DNA of 64,000 bases from Planctomycetota bacterium (GCA_016722065.1 JADKGX010000005.1:1-64000); one strand, 5' to 3'. Positions 25,026 through 34,200 are shown, counted from the stretch's first letter. Numbers and translations: made by a program. Notes: generated by a model not told the origin, from the sequence alone.

Positions 25026-28000
25026 CTAGTTGCGGGCAGTTTCCTTGAAGACCCCATGCCGTACCAGCGATTGCAGCAGGTTGGCCAGAAAGCGCAGCTG
25101 CTCTTCGCCTCTCTCCAGCCCTGCTCGCAGTGGCAGCGCCAGCGTGGTTTCATCCAGGATACGGAAACTCTTGCTGGCCAGGCTGAGTTGCTTGTGGGTG
25201 ATGCCGGCCGAAAGCACACGAAGCTTCAGGTGGTCCCGGGCCGCACTGAGCGCCACCACCCCCAATCGGGCAAGGCGTGCCCGCACCAGGGCTGAAGTCA
25301 GAATGCGGTCAAAATCGCGCGGGGGCTTGCCAAAGCGATCTGTTACATCGCGCAACAGTTCTTCGGCCTGCTTGTCATCGTGCAGGCGCGCCAGCTTGCG
25401 GTACAGTTCCAGCCTGTGCTTGGGTGACTTGACGTACCCCGGCGCGATGCGCAGGTCGAGCCCGAGCTCGAGTTGCGTGTCCACTTCCGGGGCCACGGGT
25501 TCGTGTTTGAGTTTGCGCACGGCGCGTTCCAGCAGCCGGCAGTAAAGGTCATAGCCCACGGTGGCTATGTGTCCGCTTTGTTCAGGGCCCAGAAGGTTGC
25601 CGGCGCCGCGAAGTTCCAGGTCGCGCATGGCAATCTTGAAACCGCTGCCCAGGGCCTGGTATTGCAGAATGGCCTTGAGCCGCTTGGCGGCAATTTCACG
25701 CACCGAGACGTCGTCGGGCACCAGCAGATAGCAATAGGCCTGGTTGTGATAGCGCCCGACACGACCGCGCAACTGGTGCAGGTCCGCCAGCCCGTACTGA
25801 TCGGCCTTATCAATGAAGATGGTGTTGGCACTGCGCACATCAATGCCGCTTTCAATGATCGTGGTGCAGACCAGCACGTCGGTCTGGCGCGCCATGAAGC
25901 GCAGCATGACTTCTTCAAGCTGGCCTTCAGGCATCTGGCCATGGCCGATTTCAATGCGCGCCTCGGGCACGATGCGCTGCACGCGTTCGGCCACGACGTC
26001 AATGTCAAACACGCGGTTGTGCACAAAGAAGACCTGGCCGTCGCGGGCCAGTTCGGTGCGAATGGCGTCCCTTACCAGCGCGTCGTTGAAGTGCCCAAGC
26101 CGCGTCAGCACCGGCAGCCGGTTCTGGGGCGGGGTCATCAGGTTGCTGATGTCGCGCAGGCCCAGCATGGCCTGGTGCAGGGTGCGTGGAATTGGCGTGG
26201 CGGAAAGCGTCAGCACGTCGACGGTGCGGCGCATGTGCTTGAGACGTTCCTTGTGTTCCACGCCAAAGCGTTGTTCTTCGTCAATCACTACCAGACCCAG
26301 GTCCTTGAACTGGACGTCCTGGGAAAGCAGGCGGTGGGTGCCAATGACGATGTCGACCTTTCCTTCGGCCAGTTGTTCCAGAGTTTTGCGCTGCTGGCTG
26401 TGGCTGCGAAAGCGCGACAGCAGGTCGACGATCACGGCAAACTGCTTCATGCGCTCGCTGAAGGTCAGGAAGTGCTGCTGGGCCAGTACCGTCGTAGGCA
26501 CCAGAATCGCCACCTGACGCCCCTGCTGCACCATCTTGAATGCCGCGCGCATGGCCAATTCAGTTTTGCCATAACCCACGTCGCCGCAAATCAGGCGGTC
26601 CATAGGGCGGCGGGCTTCCATGTCGCGCTTGATGGCAAGGCTGGATTTGGCCTGGTCAGGCGTATCACGAAAGGGGCAGGCGGCTTCGTATTCGGCCTGT
26701 TCGGTGCTGTCGGGGTCGCAGGCAAAGCCTGCTTCCTGGGCGCGAATGGCTTGTACTTCCAGAAGATCGGTCGCCAGCTTCAGTACACTTTGCTGGGCGC
26801 GGATCTTCTTTTCGCTCCAGGCCGCCGTGTTGTACTTCGAAAGGCGCGGCACTTCGCCACGCACGCCGATGTACTTCTGCACAACGTCAGCGTTGGTGGC
26901 CGGCACATGCAGGATCAGGCCGTCGTCGAACTCCAGCGTCAGAAACTCGCCGGATTTTCCGTCGCGGTCGATCGTTTCCATGCCCTGGTAGCGCGCGATG
27001 CCGTGTTGCAGGTGCACGACATAATCGCCTGTTTCCATCTGCACGAAATCGTCCAGCAATTCGCTGGCCGTCAATTCGGGTGTGTCTTCACTGAACAGGC
27101 GGCGGCGTGCACGACCCAGCAGCTCGTGCATGCTAAGCAGTGCCGTCTGAAGCGCTGGCAGCACGCGCCCATCGCCGATATCGCCGGGCAACAGCGCAAG
27201 CCCGTCGCCTTGGCGCAAGCCCAGTTCGGCCAGGCTGGACGTGGCCACCCGCAACTCCGGCTGGGTGCCGCAAAACAGCAGCACCTTGTGTCCGCCAGCC
27301 TGCAGGGCGCGAACCAACGCCGCAATGCCGCCATAGCCGTCACCCAGGCTGACGGGCGCGACGCATTGCAGGTGCTGTGGGGCCTGCCCTTGCACCAGCC
27401 GCAGTGTGTCTTTGCGGTCCAGCAGCGCCTGTGCCTGCTCGACGCGATGGCTTGTGGGCTCGTCGTCGCGGAAGCTTGCAAGGGTCTTCAGGCGCTCGGC
27501 CACTGCGTCGGCCTGCAATACAAGCGTGCGTGCCACGGGCATGTAATCCTGCACGCTGCTGGGGCGCTCGGAATCCGAGGGCGGCAACAGCGGAAAGGCG
27601 ACACCCTGGGGCAGGGATTCAAAGCTGCGCTGGGTGGCAAGGTCAAAGGCGCGAATTGACTCAATCTGGTTGCCCATCAGTTCCAGGCGCACCGGGCTGG
27701 TCCGAGTGGCCGGAAACAGGTCCACGATGCCACCACGGCGGGCAAACTGGCCGGGCGAATCCAGTTGTTCCACACGGGCGAAGCCGGCATCGACGAGGCG
27801 GCGGAACATCGCCTCGAGGTCCAGCTTCAAGCCGGGCTTCAGCACCAGGTTGCCTTCCGTAAGCTGCTGCGGCGCCGGAAGGGCTTCCAGCAGCGTAGCC
27901 GCGGGTGCCAGCAGCACGGTGGTGGTTGCATCGGCCGCGGAAAGACGCCCAAGCACAGCCAGCCAGGCGGCGTCGCGGTCCGGGGCGTGGGGGTCCAGCA

Positions 28001-28223
28001 GTGGTGCCACCAGCACATGCAGGTCGGGGGCCAGTGCCGCCAAGTCCAGTTGCACGTCTTCCGCGACCTCGGGGCCGGGGGTGATACACAGCAGGGGCTG
28101 GTTTGTGGTTTGGCGTGCGGCGGCGACGATCAGGCTGTAGGCACAGCCCGAAAGGCTGCCAACCTCCGGGCCCTTGGCCAAGGGGTGCAGGGACTTCAGA
28201 AGTTGCTGCACTGCGTCTGCCAT
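25026..28223 (-). CDS. mfd: Transcription-repair coupling factor Mfd
   Basis: A 1065-residue translocase that removes stalled RNA polymerase and recruits UvrA. In order: a UvrB-like N-terminal module ('GQFARRGGIVDLFPATRTSP'); the RNA polymerase interaction domain ('DYVVHLQHGIARYQGME'); RecG-like helicase motifs, Walker A 'GDVGYGKTE', 'DEEQRFGV', 'LSATPIPRTL', 'VCTTIIESGID' and 'QLRGRVGR'; and the C-terminal TRCF domain ('TQLELGLDLRIAPGYV'). It is somewhat shorter than E. coli Mfd, with compact inter-domain segments. The ATG at 28223 lies only 9 nt from a hairpin and lacks an obvious SD. The SurA-like gene follows. Confidence 0.97.
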   Translation of the reverse strand: MADAVQQLLKSLHPLAKGPEVGSLSGCAYSLIVAAARQTTNQPLLCITPGPEVAEDVQLDLAALAPDLHVLVAPLLDPHAPDRDAAWLAVLGRLSAADATTTVLLAPAATLLEALPAPQQLTEGNLVLKPGLKLDLEAMFRRLVDAGFARVEQLDSPGQFARRGGIVDLFPATRTSPVRLELMGNQIESIRAFDLATQRSFESLPQGVAFPLLPPSDSERPSSVQDYMPVARTLVLQADAVAERLKTLASFRDDEPTSHRVEQAQALLDRKDTLRLVQGQAPQHLQCVAPVSLGDGYGGIAALVRALQAGGHKVLLFCGTQPELRVATSSLAELGLRQGDGLALLPGDIGDGRVLPALQTALLSMHELLGRARRRLFSEDTPELTASELLDDFVQMETGDYVVHLQHGIARYQGMETIDRDGKSGEFLTLEFDDGLILHVPATNADVVQKYIGVRGEVPRLSKYNTAAWSEKKIRAQQSVLKLATDLLEVQAIRAQEAGFACDPDSTEQAEYEAACPFRDTPDQAKSSLAIKRDMEARRPMDRLICGDVGYGKTELAMRAAFKMVQQGRQVAILVPTTVLAQQHFLTFSERMKQFAVIVDLLSRFRSHSQQRKTLEQLAEGKVDIVIGTHRLLSQDVQFKDLGLVVIDEEQRFGVEHKERLKHMRRTVDVLTLSATPIPRTLHQAMLGLRDISNLMTPPQNRLPVLTRLGHFNDALVRDAIRTELARDGQVFFVHNRVFDIDVVAERVQRIVPEARIEIGHGQMPEGQLEEVMLRFMARQTDVLVCTTIIESGIDVRSANTIFIDKADQYGLADLHQLRGRVGRYHNQAYCYLLVPDDVSVREIAAKRLKAILQYQALGSGFKIAMRDLELRGAGNLLGPEQSGHIATVGYDLYCRLLERAVRKLKHEPVAPEVDTQLELGLDLRIAPGYVKSPKHRLELYRKLARLHDDKQAEELLRDVTDRFGKPPRDFDRILTSALVRARLARLGVVALSAARDHLKLRVLSAGITHKQLSLASKSFRILDETTLALPLRAGLERGEEQLRFLANLLQSLVRHGVFKETARN

Positions 28224-28226
28224 GTC

Positions 28227-28258
28227 GCAAGAAAAGCCCAGGCCGCAGCCCGGGCTTT
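28227..28258 (-). terminator. Hairpin terminator between the acidic-tail gene and mfd
   Basis: On the minus strand AAAGCCCGGGC and GCCTGGGCTTT form an 11-bp stem with one G-U pair and a 4-nt loop, followed by TTCTTG. It begins 29 nt after the acidic-tail gene stop and ends 9 nt before the mfd ATG. The wobble pair would be an A-C mismatch on the other strand, so it is oriented for the minus strand. It could instead be an attenuator in the mfd leader. Confidence 0.6.
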
Positions 28259-28287
28259 ACCATTTCGTTGATGCTGGCTTGGGGCGG

Positions 28288-28893
28288 CTATTCTTCTTCG
28301 TCGTCATCATCGTCATCGTCGGCTTCTTCGCCGAACTCGCCCTCTTCTTCTTCCTCTTCTTCTGCTTCTTCTTCGCCTTCGGGTTCCTCGGCGTCTTCTT
28401 CGCCGGCTTCCTCTTCTTCGGCGTCTTCGTCTTCGTCAAGTTCTTCGTCTTCGGCGGCTTCTGCGGCCTCTGCCGCGATCTCGATGGCGAATTTTGCCAT
28501 GTCGCCCGTGGCAACGAACTCTTCAATGCCCTGCATGGCCAGCCAATCAATGGCCATTTCGGTCAGCTCGCGCCCGGCGTGGGTGGTCCATTCTTTCTTC
28601 AAGTCAGGGCGCTTCTGCAGCAGCTTGTTGAATTTGTCGGGGCTGCCTTTGACGGCGTCGGCGATTAACTTGGCGTCCTTGCTGTCCAGCAGCTTCAGAA
28701 AGCCGTCGATCATCTTCTTGAACTTGCGGTTGCCAATGGTGTCCAGCAGAACCCGCTTGCCTTTTTCATCGTCCAGCTCACCCGCGCCGCGGATCAGCTT
28801 GCCGCGCTTGGGGTCCCAGTAGTGCGCTGTGCGCGTGTCCAGCATGGCGTCTACCATGCGGTCCAGGTTGATCGAAAGTGGTGCAGTCGGCAT
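28288..28893 (-). CDS. UPF0158-like protein with a long poly-acidic tail
   Basis: A 201-residue protein. The N-terminal part ('SINLDRMVDAMLDTRTAHYW', 'GNRKFKKMIDGFLKLL', 'GRELTEMAIDWLAMQGIEEF') resembles UPF0158 proteins, whose function is unknown; this match is by eye and moderate. From about residue 147 on the sequence is almost wholly Glu, Asp and Ala, ending in seven Asp then Glu. Such tails are usually disordered and can mimic nucleic acid or bind basic proteins. A terminator-like hairpin lies between it and mfd, so it is probably a separate unit. Confidence 0.75.
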   Translation of the reverse strand: MPTAPLSINLDRMVDAMLDTRTAHYWDPKRGKLIRGAGELDDEKGKRVLLDTIGNRKFKKMIDGFLKLLDSKDAKLIADAVKGSPDKFNKLLQKRPDLKKEWTTHAGRELTEMAIDWLAMQGIEEFVATGDMAKFAIEIAAEAAEAAEDEELDEDEDAEEEEAGEEDAEEPEGEEEAEEEEEEEGEFGEEADDDDDDDEEE

Positions 28894-28967
28894 GTGGCGG
28901 TTTCCTTGCGTGACAGCGGGTCATATGGGGCTGTCGGCGAGGCACGGTAGTTCGGAATGGGCCGGAA

Positions 28968-29648
28968 TCAAGCGTATTGAGCCGGGTCTTTCAAACCCGC
29001 CTCCGAAAAGCCCTTCAGCCGTATCTTGCACGAGTCACATCGGCCGCACGCCAGCGCGCCCACGGGGTCATAGCAACTGTGCGTCAGGCCGTAATCCACG
29101 CCCAGCGAAAGGCCCAGGGCAATGATTTCGGCCTTACTGTGGTGAGAAAGCGGCGCATGGATGCGAACCGGGTTGCCCTCGACCCCGGCCTTGGTGCCCA
29201 GGTTGGCCATCTGTTCAAATGCCGCAATGAACTCGGGCCGGCAATCCGGGTAGCCCGAATAATCAACGGCATTGACGCCAATAAAGATGTCGCGTGCGCC
29301 AACAGATTCAGCCGCGCCGAGTGCATAGCCTAGAAAGATGATGTTGCGCGCGGGCACATAGGTGACAGGAATCCCTGCGGCGATTTGCAAATCCGTGCGC
29401 CCCTTGGGCACGGGCTGGTCGCTGGTCAGGGCGCTGCCGCCAAAGGCCCGCAGGTCAATCTCCACCACCAGCGGCGCGCGCACGCCCAGCTGGGCGCAGA
29501 CGCGGGCGGCCGCCTGCAGTTCAACGGCATGGCGCTGCCCGTAACGAAAAGAAAGTGGCACGCAGGTGTAACCCTGCGACTTGGCAATCGCCAGTGTGGT
29601 GGCGCTGTCTAACCCGCCGGAAACAAGCACAATCGCCAAAGGATCCAT
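28968..29648 (-). CDS. queC: 7-cyano-7-deazaguanine synthase (QueC)
   Basis: A 226-residue ATP-dependent amidohydrolase-like enzyme that turns 7-carboxy-7-deazaguanine into preQ0, for queuosine in tRNA. The PP-loop 'LVSGGLDSATTLA' (about 8-20), 'FRYGQRHAVEL', 'GVNAVDYSGYPDCRPEF' and the C-terminal zinc-binding cysteines ('HSCYDP...CGRCDSC') are all intact and the length is normal. The other queuosine genes (queD, queE, queF) are not in the window. Confidence 0.96.
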   Translation of the reverse strand: MDPLAIVLVSGGLDSATTLAIAKSQGYTCVPLSFRYGQRHAVELQAAARVCAQLGVRAPLVVEIDLRAFGGSALTSDQPVPKGRTDLQIAAGIPVTYVPARNIIFLGYALGAAESVGARDIFIGVNAVDYSGYPDCRPEFIAAFEQMANLGTKAGVEGNPVRIHAPLSHHSKAEIIALGLSLGVDYGLTHSCYDPVGALACGRCDSCKIRLKGFSEAGLKDPAQYA

Positions 29649-29696
29649 GCCGCCAGTTAGCCCACCAAGTCCGATTTGGCAAGAGACACGGGGGTG

Positions 29697-31052
29697 TTAC
29701 TTCTTCCAGTCAATTTCGCAGCCCCAGTCGGTGTAGGCGCCGCCGCTGTCTTTGGCAAAGGCGGCCATGAGCACTTTGTCGTGAATGCCGATGCCCACGG
29801 TGTTGATCACCACCTTGCGGAAGCGGTTGATGTACCGGGCCAGTTCGGCCAGTTTGTCGCGCTTGACGTATTGCCCGTCGCCGGTGGGGTTGCCGAACTC
29901 ATCTTTCTGGTCGCGGACCCTGCTGTCGTTGCTCCAGGTCGCGTAGCCATCGGTCAGAAACACGATGGTGTGGGCGCCCGTCAGCACGCAATCGACATCC
30001 AGTTCGGGGTTGAGGGTTACGTTGGACCTGCCGGAAATGCTGAAGGCCTGCAGCAGACCCGCGTGAATGTTGGTGGTGGTTTCGGTTTCCAGTGACCGGG
30101 CCTTTTTCATCCAGGTATCGCAGTTGTCCTTGGTGGCCTCGACCCAGCCGGGCGTGATCAGCCTGGATTCACTGGAATAGGTCACGATCGCGAAGTGCCT
30201 TGGTTCGACCTCGGTCTTTGTGCTGCGGGCGTTGCGGGGCGCAACGGGGTTCTTGGCCGGGCGCAGGGCGTCAATGCTGCGGGCAAGTTCTTCAATGGCC
30301 ACCCACATGGCTGTGGGTTTCTTTTCTTTGTCCCAGGGCAGGTCGGGTGCGCGCTCGCGCATTTTGGGCAGGTCAGGCTTGCTGATGGGGTACTTCATGC
30401 TGTCGGATACGTCGATCACAAACACGATACGCGTGCCGACCATGGGCTCTTTGAAAATCACGGGGGCGGTGCGGCTTTGCGCGGGCGGGCGGTTGCCGCC
30501 GGGCACGGCCTGCTGGGCCAGCCACCAGTCCCAGAACGCCAGGGTTTCGTCCTTGAGCGTGCAGTCCTCGCCCGTCAACTTCAACAGCACACGGTCCGCC
30601 ATGTCGCGCAGGCGTGCGCCGGTGTTCTTGGACCAGCGCTGCCAGCCCACAATCGCCTTGACCACATCGGAGACTTCCGGGTCGCCCTTGGCAACCAGCA
30701 CGCCCAGGCAGGCCAGCACATTGACGGTGACAATCTGCTGTTCGTGCAGCTTCTGGTGTTTTTCCTCCAGCAGGGCCAGTACCTCAACCAGAAAGCGCTT
30801 GCCTTTGCCGGGGGCGTCGACCTCCGCCTGACGTACGGCTTCCACGGCAGCAATGGTCAGCCAGCCCGATTTGCCTTCGGCCAGCGCGGCGCGAACCTTG
30901 GCGATGTCCGCTTCGACATCGGATTTCGCCAGCGGAAGCAGCCGGTCAAACTCGGCATAGGCCGATTTCGGGTCGGCATCGGCTACCAGATGGGCCGGTG
31001 CGCCAAAATGGAACAACGCAAAAGCCAGGCCCAGCAGGGCAAGTGATTTCAT
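29697..31052 (-). CDS. Secreted von Willebrand A domain protein (tandem copy B)
   Basis: A 451-residue protein with a signal peptide (about 1-20, 'LALLGLAFALFHFGAPA'). Residues about 25-190 are helical and HEAT-like. The vWA domain (about 205-445) has MIDAS 'DVSDSMKYP', the metal-loop Thr in 'TTTNIHAGLLQAF' and 'FLTDGYATW'. It ends 'DSGGAYTDWG', a feature shared with the upstream copy. It lies 54 bp downstream of the other vWA gene, so both are probably co-transcribed and arose by duplication. The MoxR ATPase is divergent from the pair. An intact MIDAS suggests metal-dependent ligand binding. Confidence 0.88.
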   Translation of the reverse strand: MKSLALLGLAFALFHFGAPAHLVADADPKSAYAEFDRLLPLAKSDVEADIAKVRAALAEGKSGWLTIAAVEAVRQAEVDAPGKGKRFLVEVLALLEEKHQKLHEQQIVTVNVLACLGVLVAKGDPEVSDVVKAIVGWQRWSKNTGARLRDMADRVLLKLTGEDCTLKDETLAFWDWWLAQQAVPGGNRPPAQSRTAPVIFKEPMVGTRIVFVIDVSDSMKYPISKPDLPKMRERAPDLPWDKEKKPTAMWVAIEELARSIDALRPAKNPVAPRNARSTKTEVEPRHFAIVTYSSESRLITPGWVEATKDNCDTWMKKARSLETETTTNIHAGLLQAFSISGRSNVTLNPELDVDCVLTGAHTIVFLTDGYATWSNDSRVRDQKDEFGNPTGDGQYVKRDKLAELARYINRFRKVVINTVGIGIHDKVLMAAFAKDSGGAYTDWGCEIDWKK

Positions 31053-31106
31053 GGCAGATCCTGTGCGCCCCGGGGGCAGGGCCTGACAGGGGGATAGGGC
31101 CAGCCG

Positions 31107-32801
31107 CTATTCCGGGAAGCCCCAATCGACGTACTGGCCGCCGGTTTCTTTGGCCAGTTTCTTCAGCAATTCGGTGTCGTGGTTGCCAATGCCCACGGTG
31201 CTGATGACGACCTTGCGGAAAATGTTCTGGCGCAAAATGTCCGGCCAGATGTCTTCGCCGTAAATGAATGGGCCGTCGCCAACACTGTTGTCCACGTTGT
31301 TGCGCTTGTCCTTGATGCGCGACTGGCTGAAGTCGTCCCAACTGGCCCAGCCGTCGGTTAAGAAGATGATCGTGTCAGCGCCGGTCATCACGCAGTCGGG
31401 GTCCACGGCCGGGTCCTTGGCATCTGAGCCCTTCTTGCTTAGGCGCAGCGCCTTCATCAAGCCGCCGTGAATGTTGGTCAGGGCTTCCGGTTCCAGCTTC
31501 TTGGCTTCGCGGGACCACTTGTCGCAATTGGCCTGGGTGGCTGCAACCCAACCGCCGGTGATGTTTGCGACCTCCGTGCTGTAGGTAATGATGCAGAACT
31601 CGCGGTCGCCCACAAAGGTGCGAATGGCACGCGAGAGTTCTTCACGGGCTAGGTCGATCTTGGTGTGAATGTCTTTCCAGGGCAGTTGGCGCAGCGGGTT
31701 GCCGTCGTCTTTCTCTTCGTCGTCGCCACCGTTATCGCCGTTGCCTTTTTCGCCCTTGCCGGGGGTAACGGGGCCGTCGCGCTTCTTGTGTCGCTTCTCC
31801 AGTTCTTCGAGAGAGATCTTGAGCGACATCTCCATGCTTTTGGAAACGTCAATCACGAAGGCATAGCGTTTGCCCACGGGCTGGGTATCAAACACCGGCG
31901 GGGTGGCAGCTGTCTTGCTGCGTTTGGCATCAGGCTTCTGCTTGGTATCCACCTTGCCTGACACCTTCATTTGGGCGACCCACCACTTCCAGAAGAAGGT
32001 GCTGCCCATGTCGACGGTTTCGCCGGTCATGGCATACAGCATGCGGCCGCCAAAAAAGCGCACGCGCTCGTCACTGCAAAGTTTGCGTTCTTCCCAGGCG
32101 ATAGTGGCTTCCAGAACCTTGATGACGTTATCGGTGTCGCCGGGTTCCACGACCTTTTCAAGGCAGGCAAAAGCGTTGATCGGCACGATCGTCCAGGTTT
32201 TCGCCCAGTCTTCATTCGTTTCGGCCAGCACGGCAATCACGTCAGCCGTGAAACGCTTGGCCACGGACTGGCGCACAGCCTCCATGGCAGCAACTTTGAC
32301 GTAGGGGTTCTTGGCGTCGGCAATCGCGGCCTTGATGGTGGCGTCGGCCGAGGTGCTGTTGCTCATGCTTGCAAGGGCCAGAAAGAAGTCGAACTGGTCC
32401 AGCGCCAGGGCAGGTTCCCCGCCCTTGGGCGAACTGTTGAGCTTCAGGGCGGATTCGCCAATCAGCTTGACGCTGTCTTCGTCAGTGAACTTGGCCAGCC
32501 CGGAGATGATCTTCTTGCGCGTATCGCCAGGCAGGCCCTTTTTGCCACCCTTGCGGGCCTTTTGGTCTTCGGACAGTTCCTTCAAAAGGTACTTGGCGGC
32601 ATCGGCATCGTTGGAGGCCGCCATTTCGTCGACGGCGCGTTCCATGCCGGTGCGGCTTTCGTCTTTCTTGGCTTGTTCGTAGTTCTTTTTAGCGGTTTTG
32701 AAGTCAACGTCCGCGCGGGCGTTGGTGGCGGGCAACGCAAAGGCCAAAGCCAAGGCAGCCAGGCCAAGGGCGCAGATCAGTCTAGCCAGCATGTGCCGCA
32801 T
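31107..32801 (-). CDS. Secreted HEAT-repeat and von Willebrand A domain protein (tandem copy A)
   Basis: A 564-residue protein with a signal peptide (about 1-30, ending 'TNARA') and a GGAG SD before ATG 32801. Residues about 35-290 are helical HEAT-like repeats ('NPYVKVAAMEAVRQSVAKRF'). The vWA domain (about 310-560) has MIDAS 'DVSKSM', Thr in 'LTNIHGGLMKAL' and 'FLTDGWASW'. A Lys/Gly/Asp-rich insert of about 35 residues (near 335-370) follows the MIDAS strand and is probably a disordered surface loop. It ends 'TGGQYVDWG'. First gene of the pair; 286 bp separate its start from the divergent moxR-like gene. Confidence 0.88.
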   Translation of the reverse strand: MRHMLARLICALGLAALALAFALPATNARADVDFKTAKKNYEQAKKDESRTGMERAVDEMAASNDADAAKYLLKELSEDQKARKGGKKGLPGDTRKKIISGLAKFTDEDSVKLIGESALKLNSSPKGGEPALALDQFDFFLALASMSNSTSADATIKAAIADAKNPYVKVAAMEAVRQSVAKRFTADVIAVLAETNEDWAKTWTIVPINAFACLEKVVEPGDTDNVIKVLEATIAWEERKLCSDERVRFFGGRMLYAMTGETVDMGSTFFWKWWVAQMKVSGKVDTKQKPDAKRSKTAATPPVFDTQPVGKRYAFVIDVSKSMEMSLKISLEELEKRHKKRDGPVTPGKGEKGNGDNGGDDEEKDDGNPLRQLPWKDIHTKIDLAREELSRAIRTFVGDREFCIITYSTEVANITGGWVAATQANCDKWSREAKKLEPEALTNIHGGLMKALRLSKKGSDAKDPAVDPDCVMTGADTIIFLTDGWASWDDFSQSRIKDKRNNVDNSVGDGPFIYGEDIWPDILRQNIFRKVVISTVGIGNHDTELLKKLAKETGGQYVDWGFPE

Positions 32802-33041
32802 GAAAGTTCTCCGAACCAGTGACGCGTACAGCCCTTAAGTAGACCAAATCGCCCGCATCTTACCAAACCGTAACTTGCAGACCGGTTCTGGTCACAAAGG
32901 GGTAGCTGTTTGCGCCAATTTCGCGCCTGGAATGGCCCAGCTTAGATGTATCAAACGGCGTGCCGAATGGGGTTGATTACAAACGTGACCGGGACTTCCA
33001 TGTTCAAGCCGCCCTTGCACAAGTCCAAATTACCCTTCCGC

Positions 33042-33069
33042 TTGTGGCAAACTCGTTCGTTCCCATAAT
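33042..33069 (+). promoter_or_regulatory. Candidate promoter for the MoxR gene at 33088
   Basis: TTGTGG (33042-33047), a 16-bp spacer, CATAAT (33064-33069). Transcription would start near 33076, leaving a very short leader that still contains the AGGGGA SD. It lies in the 286-bp divergent region shared with the tandem vWA genes; no equally good minus-strand promoter was found there. Confidence 0.35.
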
Positions 33070-33087
33070 GCGGCTACAGGGGAACTC

Positions 33088-34200
33088 ATGCAGCTGGACA
33101 CACCCGCCCTTTCCGGCGACGACTATCGGGTACTGCAAGAAATCGGACAGGCCCACAAGGCCGTGCGCGAAGAATTGCGCAAGCGCATTATCGGGCAAGA
33201 CGAAGTTGTCGAACAGGTTCTGACAGCGTTTTTCGCCGGCGGCCACGTGTTGCTGCTGGGCGTGCCAGGATTGGCCAAAACCCTGTTGATCCGCACGCTG
33301 GCAGACATTCTGGGGCTGGATTTCAGCCGTATACAATTCACGCCTGATTTGATGCCCAGCGACATTACCGGCAGCGACGTGCTGGTGGGCGAGGGCGAGG
33401 AACGCAAGTTCCAGTTCATAGGCGGGCCGATTTTTGCCAACTTTGTTCTGGCCGACGAAATCAACCGCACACCGCCAAAGACGCAATCCGCGCTGCTGGA
33501 GGCCATGGAGGAATACACAGTGACGGTGGCAGGCAACCAGTACCGGCTGCCCAACCCGTACTTCGTGATGGCCACCCAGAACCCGATTGAGCAGGAAGGA
33601 ACCTATTCACTGCCGGCGGCGGCGCTGGACCGCTTCTTGTTCACCGTGATTGTCGATTACCCGACCCAGGCCGACGAACTGGACATGCTGTTTCGCACCA
33701 CGGCAGGCAAAGACGAGCCGCTGAATGCGGTGCTGGATGAAGCCAAGGTACAGCGCATGCTGGATGTCGTGCGCAAAGTGCCCATGCGTGAAGAAACCAT
33801 CAAGTACGCCGTGGCGCTGGTGCGAGCCAGCCGGCCCGAAGTTTCCAGCAACGAACAGATCAAGGATATGGTGCAGTGCGGCGGCAGCCCGCGGGCCACG
33901 CAAGCACTGATACTGGGTGCAAAAAGCCGCGCTGCATTGGCCGGCCGTGATGAAGCCACGCCGGACGACATTCGCGCCATTGCCTTGCCGGCGATGCACC
34001 ATCGCGTGCTGACAAACTTTCACGCCGAGGCCGACAACATCACCAGCCGCGACCTGGTGCGCAAACTGATCCAAGAAGTGCCACGCCCAAGCTGGGACGT
34101 GCCCTACACTGAAAAGAAAACGCGCGCCAACATCTTTTCCAAGGCCATGCAATGGCTGTTTGGCAACCCCAAGAAGGCCGCAACGGGGCCGCAGGCGTAG
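33088..34200 (+). CDS. MoxR family AAA+ ATPase
   Basis: A 370-residue MoxR/RavA-type AAA+ ATPase, usually a chaperone that works with vWA proteins. Walker A 'GVPGLAKT' is at 58-65, Walker B 'LADEIN' at 121-126, sensor 1 at 'MATQNPIEQEGTY', and the Arg finger region at 'PAAALDRF'. The C-terminal lid carries 'RATQALILGAKSRAAL'. An AGGGGA SD precedes the ATG. It is divergent from the two secreted vWA genes and followed by a convergent phosphoesterase, so its adjacent partners are across the promoter region. A second MoxR lies at 60548. Confidence 0.94.
   Translation: MQLDTPALSGDDYRVLQEIGQAHKAVREELRKRIIGQDEVVEQVLTAFFAGGHVLLLGVPGLAKTLLIRTLADILGLDFSRIQFTPDLMPSDITGSDVLVGEGEERKFQFIGGPIFANFVLADEINRTPPKTQSALLEAMEEYTVTVAGNQYRLPNPYFVMATQNPIEQEGTYSLPAAALDRFLFTVIVDYPTQADELDMLFRTTAGKDEPLNAVLDEAKVQRMLDVVRKVPMREETIKYAVALVRASRPEVSSNEQIKDMVQCGGSPRATQALILGAKSRAALAGRDEATPDDIRAIALPAMHHRVLTNFHAEADNITSRDLVRKLIQEVPRPSWDVPYTEKKTRANIFSKAMQWLFGNPKKAATGPQA

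Noticed and set aside
25473..27659. 728-codon plus-strand open frame opposite mfd
   Set aside because: Antisense shadow; mfd has complete helicase motifs.
28288..28440. Runs of TTC/GTC triplets as a simple DNA repeat or origin element
   Set aside because: They encode the poly-acidic tail in frame; no DnaA-box pattern is present.
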